A DNA stretch of 64,000 bases from Marisa cornuarietis. Its lineage: Eukaryota > Mollusca > Gastropoda > Architaenioglossa > Ampullariidae. The position numbers and the translations under genes are program-made. The notes under the pieces were generated by a model. It was not told the origin of the DNA, made no database searches, and saw only the letters and a program-made list of their open reading frames with translations. Shown here piece by piece: positions 33,123-43,860 of the stretch. The stretch spans positions 1,060,501 to 1,124,500 of the forward strand of contig SMMW01000145.1 of assembly GCA_004794655.1 (NCBI GenBank). The letters are read 5' to 3'. Numbering within the stretch: the stretch's first letter is position 1; each line of letters starts with the position of its first letter.

Positions 33123-35420
33123 CTAGGTACATTTGTTAGTCCTGTTCATAAGTGCTATTGCGGTTGGTAAGAATGACTTGGCAAAGGCACTCTTCCTGGC
33201 GACCACTTGCTTCCATCTACGGCCGGAGGGTAACATGTGGAAGTGGCGATGTAGTGGGTGATAGGGTCTGTGATGATGCTGACAGCTGTTAACCTCACAG
33301 CCTTGATGTATAAATCACCTAAAGGTCTTTGTGGAGAACCAATGATTTTGTTGGCACTCTTGACCACTCTCATTAAACAAGGTTATCTTTGACAGAGAGA
33401 ACTCCAAACCACACTGACATACTGAATGTTAAGATGATTTCGATTAGGCTGCGATATACTGACTCAAGGACAGGGCCGCTGACACCGAAATTCCTCAGTT
33501 GTCTCAGCAGGAACAGGCGCTGATGTGCTTTCCTGGAAACAATGCTGGTGTTTACCTGAAAGGACAGTTTGCTGTCTAGCACTGTGCCGAGGTACCTAAA
33601 ACTTTGCATCTTTTCTATCATGTCATTATCAATAATTATAGGGGTGGGGGCAGGTTGATGTTTACTTCTGTCAAGGGCCACTTCTTTAGTTTTAGAGACA
33701 TTGAGCACCAGAAAGTTTTCTTCAAACCATGAGTATAATTTCTGAACCTGGAGGAAATAGCTTGCAAGTGACTTCTCGTCCTTGAGCCGAGCAACCAATG
33801 CCATATCATCTGAAAACTTAATCAAGGATAGGGCACAAGTTGAGAATTCTGTCCGGACTTCACTAGTGTAAACAGAGAACAGCATCGGGGACAAAACACA
33901 CCCCTGTGGGGCTCCGGTATCTATGATCAGAGTGGTCGAGACTTTGCCTCCCATGCTGACCCGTTGTGGCCGGTCCCGGAGAAACTCCCTCATCCAGAGC
34001 ACTAGGGTTGAGTTAACGTTTAGTGCTAGGAGACGTTGTAAGAGCAGGTGTGGCTGAATGGTATTAAAAGCAGATGAAAAGTCCATGAATAGGATACGGG
34101 CGTATGTACCAGTGCCATCCACATGGTTTGCTACCAGGTTGTAGAGTGTCAAACAGGCATCATCCACTCCTCTTTTCGCTTTGTATGCAAATTGGTAGGG
34201 GTCTAGTTGATCAGCAATGGCAGTGACTAATTGGTTGCAAACAACTCTCTCCATGCACTTAGCAAGGATAGGGGTCAAGGCCACTGGTCGGAAGTCATTT
34301 AGTTTTTTGGAATGTGACTTTTTTGGCACTGGAATAATAGTTGAGGTCTTCCATAGCTTGGGGAAGAACTGACTGTTCAGGAACAGGTGAAACAGATGTG
34401 CGATCATTGGACTCAGCCGTGGGCGCAAGATCTGAGCACCCGTCCTTTTAGGCCGGCTGGACCAGGAGCTTTAAAGGGATTAATTCGGGACAGGCAAGAT
34501 GTTACGGCATTCTCGTCCACTAAGATATCACATGGTGACAGAGAAGAACAGATCAATTCACGTTCTCGAGTAAAGTCTTGTATATCAAACCTGGCATAAA
34601 ACTTGTTTAAGTCATTGGCAAGGTCTGCAGCCGCACATCCTACCTCCTGTTTTTTTGTTTAATCCCAACCAAGCCTCGCGTGCGTTCCCTTCCCTTAGTT
34701 TCGTTTCTACCTTGTTCTTATATTCGATCTTCGCCAGCCTTGTCTTCTGCCGAAATTCTTTGTTCCGATCTCTTACCTGCCCCATATCACCCTGGATAAA
34801 TGCATGCTTCTTGGCAACAAGGCAAGCTTTCAGGTCTTTGGTAATCCATGGCTTATTGTTTGCAAACAGTTTGATTGTTTTCGGTTTCACAACACAGTCT
34901 TCACAGAACTGGATGTAGGCCGTTACAGTTTCTGTGAGTTCATCGTAATCAGAGCAGCTGTCAAAGAACAGCTGCCAGTCTGTTGCCTCATAACAGCCCC
35001 TCAGTGCCTCGATCTTGTCATGTGACCACTGCTTGATCTCTATGGCGTTTGGTTTAGCAGTGTTCACTTTGTCTGTATCTTGGGATAAGATGAACCACAT
35101 TGTGGTCGGATCTACCCAAAGGGGGCCTGCATCTGCTTGCATAGGCATCCGAGATAGAGCTGTAAGATTTGTCTAACACACGATTCTGCCGAGTGGGACA
35201 GCTAACATGTTGGTGTAGGGAGGGTAATTCAGCACTAATATCACGTTTATTGAAGTCGCCGAGGATAAATACAGCCTGGTCAGTGGATCTATGTGAGGTC
35301 TTGTTGTAGCTGCATGGCTGCTATCTGAGCGGCGGCGTCCTTGTTGTCAGGTCCGGGAACGTACACCAAAATGACTGTCACTTGCCCGAATTCACATGGC
35401 AAGTAGAACGGCCGAAACGA
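32849..35420 (-). mobile_element. CR1/L2/Rex1-group LINE, nearly complete second ORF, inactivated
   Basis: Read on the minus strand. Endonuclease motifs are GDFN (35249-35260) and SDHN (35099-35110). Next comes the linker frame 34612-35148 (KQWSHDKIEALRGCYEATDW, FCEDCVVKP, NNKPWITKDLKA). The reverse transcriptase frame 33373-34428 has the FRPVALTPI, LFMDFSSAFNTI and PQGCVLSP motifs, the catalytic block FSDDMALVARL in place of the usual F/YADD, and SFRYLGTVLDSKLSF. The tail at 33155-33373 has SANKIIG and an LPS-like end. The 3' end is ATAAAG followed by TATTGTATTATTATT (32849-32880). Frameshifts near 35075 and 34650 and a stop near 34430 break the ORF; the 5' end of the endonuclease is missing. 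Confidence 0.85.
33067..33120. repeat. (CA)n microsatellite in the LINE 3' region
   Basis: About 27 CA units between the LINE coding end and its tail. Confidence 0.95.
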
Positions 35421-36322
35421 CACAGTTAGGATTTCATACGACACAGTACTAGTTGTTTCACGTATCGGGAACTCCCTGGCCCAACTTTTGTTTAATAATA
35501 GTGATTAGGACACTTATTTTGAATTTATAGTAGTAAACAATAACATCGATGTAAAACAATAACGTTTTAAGGATAGTACATGACAGACAAATACTGAACA
35601 ATATCACTAACGTAGCAGCGACTCAGGTTTAATAATTTGACAAGAGGAACACAATACAACGTAACCACGTAAGCAAGAGTAGTGGAGGACAGACTAATAC
35701 TAAACAATAACACGTAGAATATTAATAAAATGGCAGCGGAATAGAAATGTGCGCACTGCTTTCTCATGCTACACGTCCGCAACGAATACATTAATGGTTG
35801 TTCGAGTCACGTGACTACAAGACGTGAGGCTCTGATGTCTGTTACTGTGCTGTAGATTCATATCAGCACACGTCCGTCTCTTAGACAAAGTCTCACTTTT
35901 GATACAGAAACACGTAAGATGAACACCACAGAAAGTGAAAAGTTCACAACTGACATCGTGCTCATGGAGTCCTTTGCCAAACGTATTTGTATGCGTGCTT
36001 GTATGTTATGTCAGGCTTTGTCAGCAGACATTCTGTAATGATATGTTATTTTGACATTTATACTCTCATCTAAACCTGTGCAATACCACGTGTTGTTTAC
36101 ATTTATAGTTTTGCCTTCATCTAAACTTCTGTAATGTCACGTGATGTCTTCTCTCACACCTGGCCACTATATATTTTGCATCACACGTATCTTCCCAATT
36201 TCCACGCACCTTGATAGTGAGATTATAATTATCATCAACTTGTGTTCTATCAAACTGCAGGACAGTCAACTATGGTCATTCCAACTTCATTTAGCAGCAG
36301 CACCGGAGATGATTTCAATAAG
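35421..36322. other. No gene seen
   Basis: AT-rich; no motif, repeat or coherent frame recognised. Confidence 0.5.
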
Positions 36323-36829
36323 TTATTTGGTGACGACAGCCTTTTTGAAAAAGTCTTTTGCCCATGAATCAAGTATCCGTGCAGGGCAAAGGTATCTCTC
36401 CTCAGCCTTTGCATACATTCTCGCTGACTCCATCTTCAAAGACTCTGTAAACATTTTGATTCTTCTGACCCTGTCAAGGCGTGCACGAAGGAGTGTTGCC
36501 ATGCTGCACACCTGTGTCCATTGCATAAGAGCCGCCATGTGTAATACAACTTCGGACGAGAACAGGTGTTCAACGTGGTATACAATTTCTTCTTTGGTGA
36601 TAGGACGAGAAACCAGTGCGTTCAACTTGGTATGGCCGTAGGCAAATATTTCATAACCACATTTTATTCCTCCGCTAGAAATACAACTTCGAACGACAGG
36701 TTGGCACTCAACCGTAGCGATGATAACAAACGATGATAATGATTTATGATATTTAATCGCTTGATGCTGCTGCTGATGATGTAGACACAGAGCACAAGAG
36801 TCTGGGCAGGACCGGGTCAGTCTCTCTCA
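36323..36829 (-). other. Unrecognised open frame of about 168 codons
   Basis: No stop occurs on the minus strand from 36829 to the stop at 36323, in a region where stops are frequent. The translation is varied in composition and protein-like, for example ECQPVVRSC, CGYEIFAYGHTKLNALVSRP, KEEIVYHVEHLFSSEVV and RRIKMFTESLKMESARMYAK. It has no ATG near its start, so it would need to be an exon or a fragment. The antisense frame 36141-36641 is probably its shadow. I do not recognise a family. Confidence 0.3.
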
Positions 36830-37090
36830 GCAGTGAGGACACATTCCTTAGCTTCAAGTCTCGGGTCATGCTGGAAACCCCCCATGCCACCCCTGACAAC
36901 GGACATCAAGAACCAACTCCACCGCCATCCTGACAGCTGACCCCAGGCGTGCGCACCCTGACCCCCATCCCAGGCGAGACCCCCTCCACCCAGCGCGCAG
37001 TGTTTGCCGGGAATAAACTGTACCCAAACTCCACGAAGAAGCTGCTGCATGTCTCCCTCGCCAACTGGCAAGTACTGACACCCCAGGTTA
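36755..37090 (+). pseudogene. Unrecognised coding-like block with one stop
   Basis: One plus-strand frame reads TEHKSLGRTGSVSLSSEDTF, then FKSRVMLETPHATPDNGHQE and a Pro run, a TGA near 36937, then GVRTLTPIPGETPSTQRAVF and a KLYPNSTKKLLHVSLANWQ run to a possible donor (CCCCAG|gttaga, 37086). GC-rich third positions contrast with the flanks. The composition suggests part of a cytoplasmic or linker region of a larger protein, now broken or with an intron at the stop. It overlaps the start of the minus frame at 36323-36829, so at most one is real there. Confidence 0.25.
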
Positions 37091-37254
37091 GAGATGTACT
37101 TTCGCAGACCTCTTGTAACTGCAGAACACTGGGACTGACCCCTTTGATGGTGGTGACAGTGTTTTTGCCATGAGCACGGCGTGAAACTTATTTACTTTGA
37201 ATCGCGTTAAAAAAATATATATATATAAAAATCAGAATTATATCATTATATAGA

Positions 37255-37514
37255 ATGTCCAGCTGCTCAATCTTAGATGAGCTGTCAATGGTGTTTGTTT
37301 GTGTGTGTGTGCATGTGTGATGTTGTAGATGCATACCTGATTTTCTTGTTGTAAGTTTTTTTTATCTATATATATATATATATTTATGATACATGTTACT
37401 TGCCCACTTACTTTTCCTCATGTTTTCAATTTTTTCATTCAGTGTTGAACTCGAGCACATTCCCATATTCAAATTGCCCAATGGGGCAAATAAAGTTGGT
37501 CATTGTCATTGTCA
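37255..37514 (+). mobile_element. 3' end of the LINE family seen at 2009-2760
   Basis: Nearly the same as the reverse complement of 2009-2250, including CTGCTCAATCTTAG-TGAGCTGTCAATGG, GAACTCGAGCACATTCCCAT and GGCAAATAAAGTTGGTCATT with CATTGT repeats. It is 5'-truncated to about 260 bases. Confidence 0.75.
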
Positions 37515-37994
37515 GAATTATTGCATATTATCAGAAGTGTTTTTATATAGTATGTCTTAACAGAATCATATTGTAAAGTATTAGAATTATTTCCTTATTA
37601 TAGAGTATGTGGTATTATATATAATCAGAATTACTATATATTATCAGAAATAATCAGAATATATCACTGTATACTATTAGAGATATCTTGAAAGAATTAT
37701 ATCACTATATAGTATTCAGTATCAGAAAACAACAAAATGCGTCGGGGGTCTCTTTTTCTTAGTTTTTTCCTAAAGCTTTCTTGACAGCAAGAAATAGAAA
37801 ATAAATGAAATGCATAATATTATGAATTATTATGATCAATTAATTACTCTAGAAAATAGTTAACAGGTCAAAGTATAGGCCTTAAAGACAGCTTCTGGAA
37901 AACTGTCCTTGACAAGTGTGCATACGTCAGAATCACGTGATTGTACAGTTTAAGCTCTTTGGCGAAATTTTGTCATACCGGAAGTAGGAAAATC

Positions 37995-38625
37995 CCACAG
38001 GCTTTTACCACGGACCTTCATCTACTGGATGAGTGTCTCTCATTCCTTGCCTCTTTGCGCTATCATAAGAGTGACCAATTGTAACAAACCCTACAATGTT
38101 AGGTTTTCACTTCCGTTTCCGATTTCAAAATGGCGGGTTTTCCTAACGTCGAACCACTAACAATTTTTTAAAAAAGCATTGTTTTTGATTTTTTGGGAAC
38201 AATTATATAGATTATTCTGTTACAAAAAGCCTATACTTTAAGAATTAATTTAATAAATGCCACAGATGAATGTCCGTGGTGCCACTGACAATAGGGAAGT
38301 CCCCCCGTTGCTAAGGTCAGTTGGTATCGTAAGCTATGATAGCGATGAGGATAGATGTTTACTTTTTGTTGAGGATAACATCTCGCTTTATTGGCATGGC
38401 ATCCAACAATGCAGCAATTTGCACCTGTCCATTTTGTTCGAATCCATTTATGTCGGCAAACCACTGACCTTTATTAAAATTAAATGAAGGTCCGTGTCTC
38501 TTCGCAACAGCAAACCGGAACCGGAAACACGGGTTCGCTGATAAGGAAAGCCAAGACTTACACCGGATATAAACCTGAGACACTTATCCAGTAGATGAAG
38601 GTCTGTGCTTTTACAAATCCCGTCC
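37995..38625. mobile_element. Small TIR element with a possible THAP-like remnant
   Basis: GACCTTCATCTACTGGATGA at 38013-38032 recurs inverted at about 38583-38602, with similarity extending outward for about 35 bases. Inside, the minus strand near 38270-38440 reads GANCCIVGCHANKARCYP followed by Tyr/His-rich sequence, which resembles the start of a THAP zinc finger (C-x2-4-C pair). The inside also has CCGGAAC-type motifs and AAAATGGCGGG (38129). A P-like or other TIR transposon derivative is possible. Confidence 0.45.
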
Positions 38626-41600
38626 CTTTTCTGTGCTTAGCAACTGTATGAGCTGCAGTACAACCCACTTTCTGCATCGTTATGTAAATATTCTTGTAAA
38701 ATAATGTGAAGCCTTTGACACACGCTGCATAATACAGCATGGCAATCACTTTGTTGCTGTTATAATGTATAATGTCCTAAGCATGTAGCCTCTTGTACAT
38801 TAGCTCTTATCTCTTGTTTATTAAAGAATGATAATTCTATGAAAAGTAATTTGTAAATGTTTTCTTTTCACGATTGTGCGCGAGCACACACACTGGGCAT
38901 CCATCACAACCTTTTGAGCACTGTCCTGTGACAGTCCCTGTCTCGGGTAGCCACACACGTCACATTTTTACACACACACACAATAAAAAGATTGAAGACG
39001 TTTGTTACAAAATCAGATTTAATGGTCCAGAAAGTGGAAACAGTACAAGACGAGTGTGAAGACAAGCCGAAGCACAAGACGCCATCAAAAACATTGGGTT
39101 ATCAACGACTCATTCCACTCAGGCAGGACATGGAGACTCGTAGCTGCTACACCTTCACTAGAGACCCACGAGAGCTGCAAGTTTCGAAACTGAATGTGAC
39201 AAGAACTAATTGTTGTGATTTCACTTCCAATGAGCTAATTCTTGCTATGAAAGCCTTAAAGATGGTGTCACGAGAACTCCGATATTGCTATATAAGGGAA
39301 GAAAAGGACTATGTACTCTCATCTACTATGGGTGGGGTGGGGGGCGCTTGTGTTCCCTGTCTGCCACGATCAGTACAACATCTCACGCTGCTTACAACAA
39401 AAGATGAGCAAGTCAGTATTATGGCATCCCGCAATAAAGTCAAAGACAGTCAAGACGAGAGGAGTTGTTAGTAATGCACACAGCTCAACACAAGCTACAC
39501 CACCACTGAGGGGGACATCAGATAAAAATGCTTTTTCTTGTTAATAATTGGGAACAAAAATCTCAAGAGTTGTCATCATTGGCCGGAACGACTCTTTAAA
39601 TTATGCACAAAGGTATCCACAAAAACATCCTAAATTGCACATAAGATAAGAGAATAAAACTGAAAATAAACAAAAAACCAACAAAAAATACTTTCATTCC
39701 GTTTATAAACATGGTATGAGACAATTGTAAAGAAAGTCATCAAAACAATATCAAAAACAAATTGCGGAAACACGAAATATTTGTGTCTGCGTTATTTTGA
39801 TGGAAACTTGTAGGTGGGCCAAGAGTGGATTCGTGCCATGAATACGAAACGATGAATGAATTGTATACCTCTCGTTGTAAACAACACATGTAAAATCTAC
39901 TTTTATATAAACTTCAAATAAGCCAACAGAAATCTCAAAATATTGAGGACAACACACAGCTAAACGCTACACGCTGCCGTCCTTACTAAAAAAAAAAGAA
40001 AAGTACCACGTGAGCAAACAAGGGTTTGACAACGACTCCTTAACAATCTGATGTTTCTTTCTGAACACTTGGCAAACATCTTTTTTATATAAAAAAAAGA
40101 TTTTAAATAAGAGTAAGATCGTGAATACTGGGCTGCTGACAGACACAAAGTAACATACACAATGATTGTAATTATGACGGCTACAGTGTATACAATGCCA
40201 ACATTAAAACAAGCGTTTGTTTGTGAAACAAGGCTACATAGTACCTCTGAATAGCCCCAGTTTGAATTTCATAGTCACAGATGATAAACAAGGTAGTAAA
40301 CATGGGCAGTGTCAAGATTTCAAATGACCCATTCACCCGCTACAACACAGAAAGTAGACACAAATCAACCCAGTGGGAAACTAGAAACATAGGATTGCTC
40401 TGCGAGCAAAACAACGAAGAACAAATGTTTGTCTAGTACAGGTAGCGGACAACACCTGCAGGTAGATGGGAGTATGAGAATATCCGGAATACAGAAAGAC
40501 AAGAAGGAGGTATAGAGAAAGGAAAGAAGATGGAATCAACAAGTTGGACGAGAGAAAAGGCCAGACCTGTCTGCCATGACCATCAGCCATTACAGTGAAG
40601 AGAAGGTAGTAACAAAACATGAGGTCAGCACACAGCTGCATCTTATGTATGAAGAGCAACCTGAAACAACCTTCTCTCCGTGTGAACATTAATATCTTTC
40701 TCTCCCTGAAATCTATGAACTTGCTGAACACACAGCTCGGAGTATAAACACTTGTTTACAATATCCAACTCAACATATAATCATACCAATTCACTTTTCT
40801 CTAATACAAATTTACACCACCCAACCCTTTTAAAAATTAATGGACTCGGACAGAGCTGAACAAGAGAGGTGGAAGGGGAAGAGATCTGAAACAGCACCAG
40901 CAGTATTTTGTTCTGTAATTTGCGCCCAGGGTGAGATTAAAAGTGATAACATGGAGATCGCACCTAAGATAATTAATCAGTGTTACTAATACAATACGCC
41001 ACTGCACTTCTTCCTTTGTGAAGTGATCTGCTCCATGGCTCAAGATAATTCGAAAACCAGACACAAGGAAATATTAACGAGGCAAGAACAAAAAAAGAAG
41101 CAACAAACAATCGCGCGCAGGATATTTCTGACCAAGCTCTAACCTTTTGTTTCAAAAACAAACAAAACCAAAACAAAAGCAAAAAAAAACAAACAAACAA
41201 AAAAACAACAACAACAACTAAAAGAAACAAAAGCCGAACTCCTATTCCTGAAATACGGTGAGTCTAGTTTTTTTCTGTGCTAGCGACTCTAGCATTCCAT
41301 CGCTGGACCTTTGGCGGCTACTTGTCTGGAAGATTGGGCCCGAGCTGTATGGCCAGGTCCTGCATGTTGTAGCCAGCTACACGCACTATTGTCAGCTCGC
41401 CACACACTGGACAGACCTACAGACACACCGTAAGACGGTGAGAGGCTTGTGTACAAAACAAAGATGGTCAGGACTCCAACGCCATGCCAGCAGCGGATAA
41501 TCCTCATAAAAACATCAGTGCTACAGTTGCCTCCCATGTAGCAAGTTTTCAAAACAAATATCAAACCTGTTTTTCAAAAGATAAAAAGACGGACACGACT

Positions 41601-43304
41601 AATCTCAATGAAAATAAATTTCAAAAATCATCAAACAACACACATCTATAGAAAAAAAAGCATTTTTGTGGTGTAGTTTCTCAACAGTGGCAGAAACCAG
41701 ACAAAAAAATCAGCTGAACCCTCTATTATATGACAGACCAACTGTTGTCTATAATAATCAATATACACACATTGTAATGGACTACACTACACAAACTGTT
41801 GTATCATACAATTAATAATAAAGTATGTACATTTATAACAAGTTGCCGAAGACGACCTTGCTTAATTGGTTTTGGTCTTTGTCACGAAAACATCTTGGAC
41901 CTGTTCTCATGGTATCCTTTGGCGACATCACAACACGTCGTCGTGACGCCCTTTGGTGATGTGAGAATGAGGATGGCGTGGGTGACAATGAAGTTCGGAT
42001 GAATAAAGCGAGGAAACATTTGGCTGAAATGGCGTGTCTCAGTCTCTCACGTACAGTCTCAGTCTCTCAGGTACAGTTAATCTCGACAGTTGAAACTAAA
42101 TTCTCATTCACTCTATATAGTGCAAAAAGAATTAGAAATAAAATTCACAGGCAACATTGGAAAACCGCCTGACATGGTGGCGACCTTTGACACGCTACAA
42201 ATTGTATCTGTGACGTCATCAGAGGTTCAGGCACTGAAAGTTCCCATCACACAATGCCTTCTCTCGCGCTGACACCCAGACGAAGCAGGTGAGAACGTTC
42301 AATAAAATTAGGTAACAATATACTGTACAAATGAGTAAATAATGCATACTGGTTTCAGCCCAAATCCACAGTAATTGTCTCAACAGAATCCAACAAACGA
42401 TCACACACTGTCGGCGGGAGGTGACCAGATCAACGTAACAGCTTTAAGGTCAACAAAAACAGCTAAGTTCTAACACGACTTTAAGATCCTCTTACTGGGA
42501 AGGTGCACCCTTGAAACAGCCCTGACAACAGTCTAAGAAGACTAACAATTATTTTAAAATGAAAATGCTACATTTTGAAAGTTAAAAAAGAATTATTTCC
42601 AATGGATTCTTAATAAAAAGGTGGAAAGTCATCTTCCTTCGATCTCCGTTCCTTTTTGTTCCGTCGTATGCAAGCGACCAAAGATGGTGACCTACGCTAT
42701 TTTTCACCGAACCACCCACCAGTCTAACCTCGGCTCAGAAGTGTCTTGGGTAGGAGAGGTACTCACTGAATACTCACTTTTAACTCATCTAGCAAAGCAA
42801 CCCCAAACCAAAACTCTGTCAGCACTGTTACTCCTATCTGATCACGAGCAGAAATACACTAACTATGCTTTGGGAGGTCGGGGGAGGGGGTGGAGGGTTC
42901 GGATGGGGAAAAAAGAAACTGATGCTAGAAAAAAAAGATCGTTGGATGCAGCAAATTCTGTTTACTTGTCAAACTGTCGGCTCGCTGTTTTAGTCACTTG
43001 TATTGAAACTGCCTGCTCCTTGGATAAAAACTCAACTCAATATGCCATTTCGAAGACATCATCTGTTGATGACAACACACCCAAAAATAGCAGCCTTCAA
43101 GTGACGCAGTGTCTGATAAAAACTAGGAGGGGTACAAAGGACAAGGGAGAAAAGCAGCCCTCAACAATACTCAGCCTTGCTCTGTACAACCACTCACATC
43201 AGAAAGCGCTCAACAATAATTTAGCGGTTATGAGGCTACAGTGGGGGTAGGGGACAGTGGGGGTTCTCGCGAACGAAAAATTATTTTTTTGGTACATTTC
43301 TACT
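38626..43304. other. No supported gene downstream of the membrane-protein gene
   Basis: Open frames at 38992-39471 and 42621-43250 on the plus strand are long but begin without an ATG in context and have no recognisable domain. The second lies antisense to the region just past the membrane-protein gene. A long 3' untranslated region of that gene could extend here, but no evidence fixes its end. Confidence 0.4.
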
Positions 43305-43310
43305 TTTATT
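43305..43310 (-). terminator. Candidate polyadenylation signal of the membrane-protein gene
   Basis: AATAAA on the minus strand, about 380 bases after the stop codon; the first such hexamer downstream. Later sites are possible. Confidence 0.4.
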
Positions 43311-43690
43311 TGAATGGACATCCAAGAGTGAAACAACTGTACTCATTCTTTCATTTTGGTGGTAAAGTGAGAACGGTGGGCATTGTTGATTAAAACATCG
43401 ACAATGGAAAGCAAAAGGTGTACGAGGCATGGGAGATGGCGACTTGTACAGGTGCGTGAACTGACCCATCCTCTGACACCCCGAACCCTACCTCCACACA
43501 CACACGCACACACTCGACACACTCTCGACACACACTCATTCACAAACTCGCCACGCACCCAGGGTGGCGGCGACTGGCACTACCTCGACTCTCACAAGAG
43601 GCAAAGAAACTGCAAGCACGCAGGCAGCCACGGCTACCGCGCGTCACACTGACGTAGGCAAAAGCGTGAAGCCGAGCGGCCGTGACGTCA

Positions 43691-43860
43691 TCAAGCCGAG
43701 TGCTCGGGCGCCTGAGCGTGGGGGTCGAGGGGGCCGCCTTTGATGTCGTAGGGGATGTGACACATGCGGGGGTTGGGACGTAGCCGCTCCTTCATCTCGT
43801 CATCCAGCGTCCCATACGGTTCCGAGTAGTACACACTGGAGCCCGAGACGTAACCTGTGT
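43691..43860 (-). CDS. Exon: C-terminal cytoplasmic tail
   Basis: Acceptor CTGTTGGCTAG, 55 residues after a shared codon, stop TGA at 43691-43693. The tail has GYVSGSSVYYSEPYGTLDDE with five Tyr in a short space, including a YxxL (YGTL) and YSEP. KERLRPNPRMCHIPYDIKGG follows, with a Pro/His end. This Tyr clustering suggests docking for SH2-type signalling proteins, but it does not fit a full ITIM or ITAM. Confidence 0.8.

Noticed and set aside
36141..36641. Plus-strand frame of 166 codons
   Set aside because: Antisense to the more protein-like minus frame; rich in Ile/Leu/Ser as expected of a shadow.
38992..39471. Lys-rich open frame of 160 codons, plus strand
   Set aside because: First codon is TTG, no domain recognised, no splice context; chance cannot be excluded.
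42621..43250. Open frame of 209 codons, plus strand
   Set aside because: Starts at GTG with no upstream signal, has no domain, and lies antisense to the region just past the membrane-protein gene's stop.
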